Assembly (NCBI GenBank): GCA_009268125.1
Contig: WBOU01000002.1
Coordinates: 496,001 to 560,000 of the forward strand
Origin: Chloroflexia bacterium SDU3-3
GTDB lineage: Bacteria > Chloroflexota > Chloroflexia > Chloroflexales > Roseiflexaceae
DNA: 64,000 bases
Direction: 5' to 3'
Both the position numbers and the translations under genes were made by a program. The notes beneath the pieces were generated by a model. That model was not told the DNA's origin and did not search any database. It saw only the letters and a program-made list of their open reading frames with translations. Below are positions 7,904 to 17,874 of the stretch, one piece after another. How positions within the stretch are numbered: position 1 is the first letter of the stretch; each line of letters begins with the position of its first letter.

Positions 7904-10357
7904 ATGTCAGTTGCCGAGTTTCCACCGCGCTCAACCGAGGCAGACCCACGGGACCGACACACTGCGCAGCAGCGATTTCGGCTGAGCCTCACCCTAGAGC
8001 AGTGCCTCTACATCGCCCTCATCCTCGTGGCCCTGCTCACCCACTTCTGGGGGCTTGGGGTACGGGCCTACCACCACGACGAGACGCACCACGCCTTCTT
8101 CTCGTGGAAGCTCTACCAGGGCGAGGGCTATGTCCACGATCCGCTGCTGCACGGGCCATTCCTCTACTTCGCCAACGCCTTTATCTACATGCTGTTTGGC
8201 GACAACAACACCACCGCCCGCGTCAGTGTCGCGCTGTTTGGCACCTTGCTGGTGGGGCTGCCCTACCTCATCCGCCGCGAGCTGGGGCGGGGCACGGCGC
8301 TGGCCGCCGCGCTCTACCTCACGGTCTCGCCCGCCATCCTGTATGTGGGGCGCTTCATCCGCCACGACACCTTCGCCGTCACCTTCGAGCTGCTGGGCTT
8401 CATCGGCATCGTGCGGTATGTGAGCACCCAGCAGAAGCGCTGGCTCTACCTGCTGGCGGTGGCGCTGGGCCTGATGTCGGTGACGATGGAGTCGTTCTTC
8501 CTGTATGTGGCGATCGTCTTCCCGCTGCTGATCGCGCTCTTCCTGTGGTACGCGTGGAAGCCGAGCCTGCTGATCGCCGGGGTGACGGGCGTGATCTTCG
8601 CCGCGCTGATCTTCGTGCTGCCGGGCGCGCCCGAGCGCTCGGGCGACAAGGTGCTGCGCACCAGCGGCAGCTATGTCTGCCCCTCGCCTAGCAACCTCTT
8701 CCCGCCCGACAACCCCATGCGCTTCACGCCGGGCCCGGTGCTGGGCCTGCCGCCGCTGCCCACCGCCGACAACGACTATGGCGTGTGCGTGCGCAACCAG
8801 CCCGACAATAGCTTCCCGGCCTACTTCGTGAAGCTGGGCCAGTTCTTCGGCCACCCGGCCATCCTGCTGGCGCTGGCGGTGCTAGTGCTGGGCCTAGGCG
8901 CGGCGTTTGCGCCGATCTGGCTGCTGAAAGATGCCAGCGGGCTGACGCCGTGGCAGCGGGCCAAGGAGCTACAGAACCCGATCGTCGAGGTCTTCACCAG
9001 CCTGGGCCGCGACCGGCGGCTGTGGGTGGCGCTGGGCATCTTCTTCGCGATCTACGCGCTGTTCTTCACCGCGTTCCTCACCAACCCGGTGGGCATCCTG
9101 AGCGGTATGTTCGGCTCGGTGCTGTACTGGATGGCCCAGCACGACGTGCAGCGCGGCGGGCAGCCGGGCTACTACTACACCATGCTGCTCAGCGTCTACG
9201 AGCCGCTGGCGATCAGCTGGGGCCTGATCGGCACCGTGATGGTGCTGGTGGGCGGCGCGCTGATGGTGCTGCGCCGCCGCGCAGCCGCCACGGCGCAGGG
9301 TGTGGCGCGCGGCATCGACTGGTCGGTGGCGTTGCCAGCGATGCTGGTCTGGTGGTCGCTGGCCACCTGGTTCATCTACTCGTGGGCGGGCGAGAAGATG
9401 CCCTGGCTGACGATGCACGTGGTGATGCCCATGGCGCTGCTGGCGGCCTGGGCGCTGGTAAAGACGGTGACGTGGAGCTTCGCGGTGGCCAGCGATGCGG
9501 TGGCCGACATGCGCGCCCACCGCGCCCAGCGCCGCAGCGCGCTGCTGATCTACCTGGCGGTGGTCGCCGCACTGGCGATCTTCACCGTGATCATTATGGG
9601 CGCGGCCACCAGCAACAGCGCTACCACTTTCGCGCTGCCGATCGCGGTGTTCCCGCTGCTGGCACTGCTGCTGGGCGTTATGGCCACCGTGCTCTACGGG
9701 CTGATGCGCGGCTTCCGCGAGGCCCTGGGCGCGCTGGCGCTGGGCATGGTGCTGGTGCTGGGCAGCTACACGCTGCGCAGCTCGTACCAGCTGAACTACC
9801 TGTGGGGCGACACGCCGCGCGAGATGATGATCTTCGTGCAGACCTCGCCCGACGTGGCGCGGGTGATGTCCCGGCTGGAGCAGGCCTCGGTGCGGCGCAC
9901 CGGCGGCATGGGCATGCCGATCTGGTACGACAACGAGACGATCTGGGGCTGGTACACCCGCCGCTTCACCACTAAGGCCCAGCAGTCGCCCGCGCTGGCC
10001 GCCGCGCCTGGGCCAGAGGTGCAGGCCGTGCTGATGCTGCAGGAGAACCTGGACACCAACCCGCAGAACCGCGACAAGCTGAACGGCTTTGTCATCCAGC
10101 GGCTGCCGCTGCGCTGGTGGTTCCCCGAGGATCAGTACCGGCTGCCCAGCGAGTGGCGCACCGCCCAGGTGAACGAGGGATCGCCGCTGCTGATGCGGCT
10201 GATGCGCTTCCAGTTCGACAACACCACCACCTCGCAGCTCTGGCAGTTTCTGATCTACCGCAACCCGCCGGGGATTCTCGGCTCCACCGATTTTGTGATC
10301 GCCGTGCGCCCAGATCTTGCGCAAGAGATCGGCCTTGGAACAGGAGCGAAGCAGTAG
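7904..10357 (+). CDS. GT-C membrane glycosyltransferase, Agl23-type (TIGR03663-like)
   Basis: 817 residues with about a dozen hydrophobic segments. The first external loop carries YHHDETHHAFFSWKLYQG, the acidic D-E motif of lipid-linked sugar transferases (PMT/GT39-like). A second family marker is the YSWAGEKMPWL stretch near residue 490. The family (flippase activity-associated protein Agl23) uses polyprenyl-phosphate sugars on the outer membrane face. It shares both motifs with the next gene and is probably a duplicate of it. Together with the converging Wzx/Wzy/Wzz-like operon it suggests surface glycan or glycoprotein synthesis. A TACAAT box about 90 bp upstream may be its promoter. Confidence 0.85.
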   Translation: MSVAEFPPRSTEADPRDRHTAQQRFRLSLTLEQCLYIALILVALLTHFWGLGVRAYHHDETHHAFFSWKLYQGEGYVHDPLLHGPFLYFANAFIYMLFGDNNTTARVSVALFGTLLVGLPYLIRRELGRGTALAAALYLTVSPAILYVGRFIRHDTFAVTFELLGFIGIVRYVSTQQKRWLYLLAVALGLMSVTMESFFLYVAIVFPLLIALFLWYAWKPSLLIAGVTGVIFAALIFVLPGAPERSGDKVLRTSGSYVCPSPSNLFPPDNPMRFTPGPVLGLPPLPTADNDYGVCVRNQPDNSFPAYFVKLGQFFGHPAILLALAVLVLGLGAAFAPIWLLKDASGLTPWQRAKELQNPIVEVFTSLGRDRRLWVALGIFFAIYALFFTAFLTNPVGILSGMFGSVLYWMAQHDVQRGGQPGYYYTMLLSVYEPLAISWGLIGTVMVLVGGALMVLRRRAAATAQGVARGIDWSVALPAMLVWWSLATWFIYSWAGEKMPWLTMHVVMPMALLAAWALVKTVTWSFAVASDAVADMRAHRAQRRSALLIYLAVVAALAIFTVIIMGAATSNSATTFALPIAVFPLLALLLGVMATVLYGLMRGFREALGALALGMVLVLGSYTLRSSYQLNYLWGDTPREMMIFVQTSPDVARVMSRLEQASVRRTGGMGMPIWYDNETIWGWYTRRFTTKAQQSPALAAAPGPEVQAVLMLQENLDTNPQNRDKLNGFVIQRLPLRWWFPEDQYRLPSEWRTAQVNEGSPLLMRLMRFQFDNTTTSQLWQFLIYRNPPGILGSTDFVIAVRPDLAQEIGLGTGAKQ

Positions 10358-10414
10358 GCCGTAGCGCGGCGCGCTGGCCCGCGCGGCGCGCTGTGCTGCG
10401 GCCCCCACACAACT

Positions 10415-13400
10415 ATGTCAGCACTACCTAGCGACAGCCGCGACTATGCCGCGCCCCCCGCGATCGATCGTGTGATCGAGTTTACGCGGGTCAACACCGA
10501 GCTTGTGGCCTACGCCGCCCTGGTGATCCTCAGCATCGTGGCGCACATCTGGGGCCTGGGCCACATGGCCATGCACCACGACGAGTCCATCCACGCGTGG
10601 ATGAGCTGGAAGTTCTTCACGGGTTCGGGCGGGTTCACCTGCGCCAACGGCGGTAGCTCGTTCACCTACTGCTACGACCCGGTCTACCATGGCCCGGCGC
10701 TCTACACCCTGACTCTGATCTCCTACTTCCTCTTTGGCATCGGCGAGGCCCAGGCCCGCATGCCGCAGGCGGTGGCGGGCGTGGTGCTGGTGGCCTCGTG
10801 CTGGATGCTGCGGCCCTTGATCGGCAGGCGCGGGGCCTTTAGCGCCGCCGCGCTGCTGGCCTTCGCGCCGTCCATCCTCTACTACACACGGTTCGCCCGC
10901 CACGACGGCCTGATGCTGCTGTGGACGCTTTGGATCGTGGTGGGCATGTTCCGCTTCCTGCAGGAGGGCAAGGCCCGCTGGCTGTACCTGCTGAGCGCGG
11001 GCGCGGTGCTGGCGGTGGCCACCCACGAGCTGTGGTACATCCTGGTGTTCCTGTTCGGCTTCTACCTGCTGGTGCAGCTGCTGGTCGAGCTGCTGCCGCG
11101 CAGGCCGGTGATCATCGGCCTGGGTGTGCTGGTGGGCGCTGCGGTGCTGATCGAGCTGGTGGGCACGCGGCTGTTGCTGCCCAAGATGGTCTCGGGCCTG
11201 GGCCTGCTGGTGGGCTGCGTCAGCCTGGTGAGCCTGCTGGCGCTGCGCGTGGCCGACCGCCGACCGCTGTTTGTGCGGCGCTTCCGCGAGCTGTGGGCCG
11301 AGCGGCGCGTGGCGGTGTGGGTGGCGCTGGGCCTGTTCTTTGGGCTGTACGCTGTGCTGTTCACCACCTACTTCACCTACCCCAAGGGCTTGATCGATGG
11401 CTTTGTGGCGGGCATCTCGTACTGGCTTGGCTCGCAGCAGGAGTACGCGCGCGGCAAGCAGCCCTGGTACTACTACCTGATGCTGATGCCGCTCTACGAG
11501 CCGCTGGGCTTCTTCGGCTCGATCTCGGCCAGCATCGCCCTGCTGGCGCGGCGCGCGCCTAGCGAGGAAGTTGCCGCCGAGAGCAAATCCTTCGATGCCG
11601 ATCCAGATCAGGGTCTCGTCAAGCGGCTGTTCCCGCTGTTTCTGGTGTTCTGGTTCTTCGGCTCGCTGGTGGCCTACTCGTGGGCGGGCGAGAAGATGCC
11701 CTGGCTGGTGACCCACATCGCGCTGCCGGGCAACCTGCTGTTCGCCTGGGGCTTGGGCAAACTGCTGGGGCGCATGCCCTGGCGCGATATCCCCACCATA
11801 GGCCGCGTGGTCATCCCATCCAGCCTCGTGCTACTGCTCATCACCATCGGCGTGATGTTCTGGCGGCTCACCGATAAGGGCAGCGTGGGCATGACCGCTG
11901 GCTCTAGCCTGATCGCCGGGCTGGTGCCGCTGGTGGTTAGCGGTGTGCTGATCTTCATCATCCTCACCCTGGCCCAGCGTATCGGCTGGCGGGCCACGGG
12001 CGGGCTGGCCGTGCTCACGGTTTGCACCCTGCTGGCGCTCTACAGCATCCGCGCCAGCTGGATGGTGGTCTACGATCACCCCGACACCCCGCGCGAGCTG
12101 CTGATCTACACCCAGTCGTCGCCCGATGTGCCGCTGATCGTTAACGACCTGAACACGCTGGCGATCAGCCAGACGCGCAACAGTCGCACCGATAAGGATG
12201 ATGCGGGCGGCCTCTCGATGCCGGTGATCATCGACAACGGCGACAGCAGCGGTGATGGCAGCCTCTCGTGGCCGTTCCAGTGGTACCTGCGCGACTACCA
12301 GCGGCTGGAGAACCGCAGCGCCGACTTCTTCCGCGACGCCACGGCCAATAGCTTCGATGTGACCATGCCCGACGGCTCGACCAAGCCCGCGCCAGTGGTG
12401 ATGGCCTACTCGCAGCATATCACGCCGCAGGCCGCCAAGGCGCTTGAGGCCAACTACGTCAAGCGCTACGACTCGAAGCTCAACTGGTGGTTCCCCGAGG
12501 GCGACCTGAGTGGCTGCAACCCCGAGACGCCCGGCTACAAGCAGTTCTTCTACAGCTCGTGGTCGGTGGAACAGGCCAAGGCCGACAAGGACTGCGCCTC
12601 GATCGATTTTGCGACCGCCAAGTACCAGCCGCCGCTGGCCCCGATCGCGTGGGTCTTCGACCAGTCGCACTGGCCCGACCTGTGGCGCTTTGTGATGTGG
12701 CGCGACCTGCCCGAGCCGCTGCAGATCAGCGGGCGCGAGATGCAGGTGTGGGTGCGCAAGGATCTGGCCCCCGCCGCCAGCACCTCGGCCCCCGCTGGCA
12801 GCGCTGGCGCATCCTCGACGCTGCGGCTGATGGCCGAGCAGGCGGTCGGCTCGCTGGGCGGCCAGGAGGGCCAGCTGACCGAGCCGCGCAGCGCGGCGGT
12901 GGACAGCAAGGGCAATATCTACGTGGTCGACACCGCCAGCAACCGCGTGACGGTCTACAGCCCCGAGGGCGCGGTGCTGCGCACCTTCGGCAGCCTGGGC
13001 GCTGGCCCCGGCCAGTTCAACGAGCCGCGCGGCATCGCGGTCGATCTGCAGGGCAATATTTACGTGGCCGACACCTGGAACGCCCGCATCGCCAAGTTCG
13101 ACGCCAATGGCACCTTCCTCAAGTCGTGGGGCGAGGGCAAAGAGGACTTCGGCAATGGGCGCACCGCCACCACCACCGACCGCAGCGAGGCGGGCAACCA
13201 GGCCAACCAGCTGGGCTTCTTCGGGCCGCGCGGCGTGGCGGTGGATAGCAAGGGCAATGTCTACATCACCGATACGGGCAACCGCCGCGTGGTGGTGACG
13301 GACACCGAGGGCAACTACCGCTACCAGTGGGGCTACGAGGGCAGCCAGGACGGCCAGTTCACCGAGCCGATCGGCATCGCGGTGGACTCGTTTGGCAATG

Positions 13401-13774
13401 TCTATGTGGCCGATGTCTGGAATGGCCGCGTGCAGGTGTTCTCGACCGGCATCGACCAGGTCAGCCCCACGCCCAGCTCGGTGTGGTCGGTCCCCGGCTG
13501 GCAGGCCAACTCGTACGACGACCCGTTCATCGCGGTGTCGCCCGATGGCCGCGTGTATGTGACGGTGCCGGGCGAGAACCTCATCCGCGCCTACACCGCC
13601 AACGGCGAGCCGCTGCTCAGCTGGGGCGGCTCGGGCAACGATCTGGCCTCGATGAACCTGCCCACCGGCATCGCCACCGATGCCAGCGGCAATGTCTACG
13701 CCACCGACCGTGGCAACGGGCGCGTGCTGCGCTTCCGCGTGCCTGCGGTGGCCCCCTCGCCCGCCGGGCAGTAG
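10415..13774 (+). CDS. GT-C glycosyltransferase fused to an NHL-repeat beta-propeller
   Basis: 1119 residues. Residues 1 to about 790 resemble the preceding gene: MHHDESIHAWMSWKFFTG near residue 50, many membrane helices and YSWAGEKMPWL near 420. From about 805 onward there are repeated NHL units (EPRSAAVDSKGNIYVVDTAS, EPRGIAVDLQGNIYVADTWN, GPRGVAVDSKGNVYITDTGN, EPIGIAVDSFGNVYVADVWN), enough for a five- to six-bladed propeller. The propeller should lie outside the membrane with the active-site loops, where it may bind the acceptor glycan or protein (inference). The gap to the previous gene is 57 bp, so the two are probably cotranscribed; a strong bidirectional terminator follows. Confidence 0.87.
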   Translation: MSALPSDSRDYAAPPAIDRVIEFTRVNTELVAYAALVILSIVAHIWGLGHMAMHHDESIHAWMSWKFFTGSGGFTCANGGSSFTYCYDPVYHGPALYTLTLISYFLFGIGEAQARMPQAVAGVVLVASCWMLRPLIGRRGAFSAAALLAFAPSILYYTRFARHDGLMLLWTLWIVVGMFRFLQEGKARWLYLLSAGAVLAVATHELWYILVFLFGFYLLVQLLVELLPRRPVIIGLGVLVGAAVLIELVGTRLLLPKMVSGLGLLVGCVSLVSLLALRVADRRPLFVRRFRELWAERRVAVWVALGLFFGLYAVLFTTYFTYPKGLIDGFVAGISYWLGSQQEYARGKQPWYYYLMLMPLYEPLGFFGSISASIALLARRAPSEEVAAESKSFDADPDQGLVKRLFPLFLVFWFFGSLVAYSWAGEKMPWLVTHIALPGNLLFAWGLGKLLGRMPWRDIPTIGRVVIPSSLVLLLITIGVMFWRLTDKGSVGMTAGSSLIAGLVPLVVSGVLIFIILTLAQRIGWRATGGLAVLTVCTLLALYSIRASWMVVYDHPDTPRELLIYTQSSPDVPLIVNDLNTLAISQTRNSRTDKDDAGGLSMPVIIDNGDSSGDGSLSWPFQWYLRDYQRLENRSADFFRDATANSFDVTMPDGSTKPAPVVMAYSQHITPQAAKALEANYVKRYDSKLNWWFPEGDLSGCNPETPGYKQFFYSSWSVEQAKADKDCASIDFATAKYQPPLAPIAWVFDQSHWPDLWRFVMWRDLPEPLQISGREMQVWVRKDLAPAASTSAPAGSAGASSTLRLMAEQAVGSLGGQEGQLTEPRSAAVDSKGNIYVVDTASNRVTVYSPEGAVLRTFGSLGAGPGQFNEPRGIAVDLQGNIYVADTWNARIAKFDANGTFLKSWGEGKEDFGNGRTATTTDRSEAGNQANQLGFFGPRGVAVDSKGNVYITDTGNRRVVVTDTEGNYRYQWGYEGSQDGQFTEPIGIAVDSFGNVYVADVWNGRVQVFSTGIDQVSPTPSSVWSVPGWQANSYDDPFIAVSPDGRVYVTVPGENLIRAYTANGEPLLSWGGSGNDLASMNLPTGIATDASGNVYATDRGNGRVLRFRVPAVAPSPAGQ

Positions 13775-13794
13775 CGCCCAGGGCAGCGCACACA

Positions 13795-13831
13795 CAAGGC
13801 GGGCTGGCACCACTGGTGCCAGCCCGCCTTG
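13795..13831. terminator. Bidirectional intrinsic terminator between converging glycan genes
   Basis: A 17-bp perfect inverted repeat (CAAGGCGGGCTGGCACC and its complement) with a three-base loop lies between the stop of the NHL-fused glycosyltransferase and the stop of the flippase. Confidence 0.8.
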
Positions 13832-13848
13832 CTGTATCGCGGGGCTGC

Positions 13849-15342
13849 CTAGCCCCCGCTGCCCACCGCGTCGGTCGGGCGGGGGCGGAAGCGGGCCAGC
13901 ACCTTCTGGAAGCCGCGCAGCAGCAGCGCCAGATCCTCCTTGGGCAGGATGCGCAGCAGCAGCACCATGGGCACATACACCACGCCGCCCACCACGATGG
14001 GCACCAGCACAAACTGGTCGCTCACCAGCCAGCAGGCCAGCGCCATCACCGCCCCGGCCACGGCCGTGCGGGCCGCCACCGACACATTTTCCCAGGTGAA
14101 GGTGCCGCGTGGCAGGATGAGGATGCCGATACATGTCATGGCCAGCTCGGTCACGGCGAAGCTGAGCGCGCCGCCGATAGCCGCGTTCTGGTAGCGCAGC
14201 TCGGCCCAGGGCATCAGCACTAGGTCGAGCGGGACGGTGAGCGCGGTGCTGATGAAGACCAGCAGCGTCCACATGTTGGTGCGGTCGGCGGCCACCACGA
14301 ACTGGCCAAGCAGCGTGGCCAGCCACGTGATGATCAGCACGAAGCCCATGATGTGCAGGATCGGCCCGCTCTGCGCGAACGAGGGGCCGTAGATCAGCAG
14401 CACCACCTGGTTGGCGATCACCGATGTGCCGAAGCCCACCGGGATGCCCACCAGCAGCAGGATGTTGAAGCTCTTGCGCAGCAGCCTGGATGCGGCCTCC
14501 ATCGACTCGGCCACCGTGCGCGAGAGCGCGGGGAACACCGCCGTGGTCAGGATGTTGGGCAGGAAGATCAGCGTGCCGGTGAGGCCGATGGCCACGGTGT
14601 ACCAGCCCACCACCTTCTCCTCGGCCAGCATGCCCATGATCTGCTTGTCCACCTCGAAGTAGAATGTGAGCGCCAGGCCCGACATAAAGTAGGGCAGGCC
14701 ATCTTTTAGCAGCGACTTGGCGATCTGGGCATCCCAGTGCAGCCGGAACCGGGTGTAGCTGCGCAGGAACCACAGCTCGATGATGGTGGCCACCGCGTAG
14801 ACCACAGCGGGGATGGCCGCGATCACGATAATGTTGGCCTTCATGAAAATACACAGAAAGCTGAGTGCGACGGTGATCACCTTATTTACGATCTCGATGA
14901 TCGAGATGCGGTGCATGGCCTCGTAGCCCTGGAACACCGCGTTGAACACCACCACCGTCTGCTGGAACGGCTGCGAGAGCGCCAGCACCCACACCAGCAG
15001 AATAGTATCATCGGAGTAGGGCACCACCAAGGTGTAGAGGTAGACCACCACGCACGATATAGCGAAGAACGCATAGCGCTGCAGCAGCGCCGTGCCCAGC
15101 AGGTCGGCGGCGCGCTCAGGGTTGCGCGCGATCGCCTTGGTGAGGTAGGTGGTGACGCCGGTGCTCATCACTATGCCCATAATCGTCCAGATCGAGCCTG
15201 CCAGGGCGTACTTGCCCATGTCGGTCGCGCCAACATAGCGCGGCAGGTAGATCGAGAGCACAAAGCCCAGCGCCCAGGTGATGCTCTGGGCCACGAGCAT
15301 CACGCTCACGTTCTTCACGATGGTCTTACCCGATGAGTTCAT
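13849..15342 (-). CDS. Wzx-like oligosaccharide flippase (MATE/PST superfamily)
   Basis: 497 residues, about 12-14 membrane helices from the N-terminus (VSVMLVAQSITWALGFVLSI; YVGATDMGKYALAGSIWTIM). The polysaccharide-synthase N-terminal pattern (YLPRYVGATDMGKYA) and a C-terminal half of repeated helices fit lipid-linked oligosaccharide flippases. It is the last gene of the minus-strand operon with Wzz-, Wzy- and kinase-like proteins, which supports a Wzx role over a drug/MATE role. Confidence 0.87.
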   Translation of the reverse strand: MNSSGKTIVKNVSVMLVAQSITWALGFVLSIYLPRYVGATDMGKYALAGSIWTIMGIVMSTGVTTYLTKAIARNPERAADLLGTALLQRYAFFAISCVVVYLYTLVVPYSDDTILLVWVLALSQPFQQTVVVFNAVFQGYEAMHRISIIEIVNKVITVALSFLCIFMKANIIVIAAIPAVVYAVATIIELWFLRSYTRFRLHWDAQIAKSLLKDGLPYFMSGLALTFYFEVDKQIMGMLAEEKVVGWYTVAIGLTGTLIFLPNILTTAVFPALSRTVAESMEAASRLLRKSFNILLLVGIPVGFGTSVIANQVVLLIYGPSFAQSGPILHIMGFVLIITWLATLLGQFVVAADRTNMWTLLVFISTALTVPLDLVLMPWAELRYQNAAIGGALSFAVTELAMTCIGILILPRGTFTWENVSVAARTAVAGAVMALACWLVSDQFVLVPIVVGGVVYVPMVLLLRILPKEDLALLLRGFQKVLARFRPRPTDAVGSGG

Positions 15343-15416
15343 GCTGTCGTACTCTCTCTAGAAGCGGATAGCGGGAGATGCGATAGGGATGATGCGCTTC
15401 TGCGCCGCTGGTGGTC

Positions 15417-16268
15417 CTACTGCGCGGGACGCACCATCAGCCGCACATGGTCGATCGAGAACGGCGTGAGCCGCTTCTCGTCGTTGATGATCGCCACGCC
15501 GGTCACATAGGTGTACTGAGGGTCGTAGATCAGGTCGTCGAGCCACAGCACCACCTCGGTCCAGCGGTTGGCCGGGAAGGCGCGGTTGTAGCCCAAAAAG
15601 TAGAGCCGCGTCTCGGGGAACAGCGGGTCTTTGGGGTTGGCGTCGGGCTGGCGCTCGACCGAACTATCGGTCTTCAGCCAGTAGCTGTAGTCGTTGCTGC
15701 CCTCCACCGCGATCAGCAGGTCATCCAGCTTCACCTCGTTATCGCCGCCGTTCACCCAGAAGCTCACGCCCAACACATCGCTGCGCAGCAGCGGGGCCGC
15801 GCCCTTCTGCCGTGTGAAGAACAGCCGCCCATAGCCAGCCTGGGGCTGGGCCAGGATGGCGGCGGTGCCGGTGTAGACCTCGGTGCGGCTTGCGAGGCTC
15901 AGCTTCATATTCTGGCTCTGGGCTGTGCTCCAGCCTGCGGCCAGCTTGTCGGTGTAGACCGACTGGTACTCGTAAGCTATGTCGGGGGTGGCGTCGGCCT
16001 GGGCCGAAGCTGCGGCCTGGGGGGTGGCGGCGCGGTCGCGGGTGGGCGCGGGCGTGCGGATGGCGGTGGGCGTCACTGGCGTGGGCACCTCGGTGACAGG
16101 GTCGGCGAAGAGCGGCGACATGGTGGGGGTGGGGCGCGCCAGCGCGGTGGTGGTGGCGGCGCTGTCGGGGCTGCCGCAGGCCGCCAGCGCGCCGATGGCC
16201 GCCAGCAGCAGCGCGCAGCGCCAGCGCGTGCGGGCCGATCTCGTATGGCTCCAGTTGTTACCAGACAC
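15417..16268 (-). CDS. Predicted lipoprotein in glycan operon, unrecognised
   Basis: 283 residues starting with GTG (complement at 16266-16268) after AAGGAT. A signal peptide with lipobox ALAAC (Cys at about residue 31) is followed by a Thr/Pro/Ala-rich linker to about residue 90 and a domain of about 190 residues with alternating beta-strand-like segments (SDVLGVSFWVNGGDNEVKLD; NRWTEVVLWLDDLIYDPQYT). That layout resembles carbohydrate-binding beta-sandwich domains in cell-surface proteins, but I cannot name a family. Its place between the polymerase and flippase genes suggests a surface role in handling the glycan (inference). Confidence 0.72.
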   Translation of the reverse strand: MSGNNWSHTRSARTRWRCALLLAAIGALAACGSPDSAATTTALARPTPTMSPLFADPVTEVPTPVTPTAIRTPAPTRDRAATPQAAASAQADATPDIAYEYQSVYTDKLAAGWSTAQSQNMKLSLASRTEVYTGTAAILAQPQAGYGRLFFTRQKGAAPLLRSDVLGVSFWVNGGDNEVKLDDLLIAVEGSNDYSYWLKTDSSVERQPDANPKDPLFPETRLYFLGYNRAFPANRWTEVVLWLDDLIYDPQYTYVTGVAIINDEKRLTPFSIDHVRLMVRPAQ

Positions 16269-16313
16269 AAGCGATCCTTCTACAAGATGTGGCCCTGGAG
16301 CGCGTGCCCGGCG

Positions 16314-17855
16314 CTAGCTGCTTGGCTGGGGCGCGGCTGGCTGCTGCCAGGGCCAGCGGATGGGCGCGACGGCGGGGCGCTCGCGTGCGACCACATCGAA
16401 GATGCACACCAGCCCCATCATAATGCCGATCACGCCCATGTTGCTGACCTCCCACGCCATATCGACGTAGGCGTAGACGAAGAATACCACCAGATACGAG
16501 AGCGCCAGCACGGTGGCTATGCCCACCTCGTCGTTTGCGGTCTCCCATAGTCGCCGCCCGCCGATCACAAAGGCCGTGCCGAAGGTCGCTGCCATCGAGA
16601 GGAATCCAAGCGCACCCATGTCCATCCAGATCCACAGGATCGAGTTGTGGACGATGTACTCCCACCACTCGAAGAAGCTGATGTCGGGCGTGGGCACGAT
16701 CTGCATGAACTTATTGCCGAACCCGACGCCAAAAAGCACGTTTTTGTGGATGGTGTAGAGGTTGTTGATATTCTCGTAGACGCGGTAAATGTTCGAGGCC
16801 GCGTCGCGCGGGTCGGCCTGGCCGAACACCGAGCGCACCGCCTTGGCCGGCGCGCCCAGCGCCCCCGAGCTGTTCCAGAAGATGGCCACGTACAGCATGC
16901 CACATGCGGCCAGTGGCGGCACGATCAGCCAGAACTTCTGCTTGTTCAGCCGCAGCAGCAGCAAGAAGATGATCACCACGGCGATGCCCATGGTGATGAA
17001 CGAGGCGCGGCGGTTGTTTGCGGCGTAGGCCAGCAGCACCACCGGGAAGCCGATCCACATCACCGTGCGCTTGGCGACCGAGGTGCGGAACAGCATCGAC
17101 GCGAAGAAGATGATGAAGAAGGCGTTGAAATGGATAGAGAGCGCGTGCTCGCCGATCGCCTCGACGCCCGCCAGCTGGAACTTTAGCTCGGTGGCGGTGT
17201 AGACCGAGCCGACGACTCCGTTGACGATGTTGGGCAGGATGATCAGCCACAGCATGGTCTGCACGTGGCTGCGCCGCTCGATCAGGTTCACCGTCAGCCA
17301 GTACGCGGGCAGGATGTAGAGCAGCGACCGCGCCTCCCACAGCGCGATCACGCGGTCGCCCCCGCGCGCGATGCCGTAGAGCAGCGAGAACATGACGCAC
17401 CCGCTGAACAGCGCCAGCGGCCAGAACACCGGCCCGAAGCGGAACCGCCACTTGCGCTGGAAGGCCATGCGCAGGAACCATACCGCCAGCGTCAGCGCTA
17501 GGCACAGCTCGAAGGGCGAGAAGCTGAATGAGTCGCTGAAGTACAGCAGCGACTCGGCGCTGGAGAGGTTCTTGCGGAAGGGGTACCACGGCATCAGCAG
17601 CGCGTCGCCTAGGAAGCTGAAGGTGAGCAGGCAGAACACACCGTTGCGCGGCTCGTAGATGATCAGGCCCACGCAGGTGAAGAAGCACAGCCACGCGATC
17701 AGCGACACGGGTGCCATCAGCCGCCCCATGGCGTACGACTGGAACAGCGCCGCCGCCAGCACGAACAGCGCCCACAGGCCGTTGCGGATCCACCCGCGCT
17801 TGATCTGGGCCTCAATCGAGAGGTATTTGGGATCGGTGGTGATCGGCTGGTTCAT
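16314..17855 (-). CDS. O-antigen ligase / Wzy polymerase family membrane protein
   Basis: 513 residues with 10-12 predicted helices and a large loop (about residues 330-400: RVYENINNLYTIHKNVLFGV) followed by helices, the usual Wzy_C/WaaL layout. FFEWWEYIVHNSILWIWMDM near residue 400 matches the conserved HN...L region (H-N-x-x-L/W) of O-antigen ligases. Located between the small membrane protein and the lipoprotein in the glycan operon. It should join or transfer repeat units outside the membrane; polymerase versus ligase cannot be decided. Confidence 0.85.
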   Translation of the reverse strand: MNQPITTDPKYLSIEAQIKRGWIRNGLWALFVLAAALFQSYAMGRLMAPVSLIAWLCFFTCVGLIIYEPRNGVFCLLTFSFLGDALLMPWYPFRKNLSSAESLLYFSDSFSFSPFELCLALTLAVWFLRMAFQRKWRFRFGPVFWPLALFSGCVMFSLLYGIARGGDRVIALWEARSLLYILPAYWLTVNLIERRSHVQTMLWLIILPNIVNGVVGSVYTATELKFQLAGVEAIGEHALSIHFNAFFIIFFASMLFRTSVAKRTVMWIGFPVVLLAYAANNRRASFITMGIAVVIIFLLLLRLNKQKFWLIVPPLAACGMLYVAIFWNSSGALGAPAKAVRSVFGQADPRDAASNIYRVYENINNLYTIHKNVLFGVGFGNKFMQIVPTPDISFFEWWEYIVHNSILWIWMDMGALGFLSMAATFGTAFVIGGRRLWETANDEVGIATVLALSYLVVFFVYAYVDMAWEVSNMGVIGIMMGLVCIFDVVARERPAVAPIRWPWQQPAAPQPSS

Positions 17856-17874
17856 CCGGCTCCTCGCCTGGCGG

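Noticed and set aside
8969-10408. Long minus-strand frame opposite the first glycosyltransferase
   Set aside because: His/Gln/Arg-rich shadow of a GC-rich membrane protein gene; no family motifs.
10358-10414. Terminator between the two glycosyltransferase genes
   Set aside because: GC-rich inverted stretches exist but pair poorly and have no T-run; cotranscription is more likely.
11831-14854. 1007-residue minus-strand frame spanning two converging genes
   Set aside because: It runs antisense to the NHL-fused transferase and out of frame through the flippase gene, crossing the terminator; both real genes are well supported.
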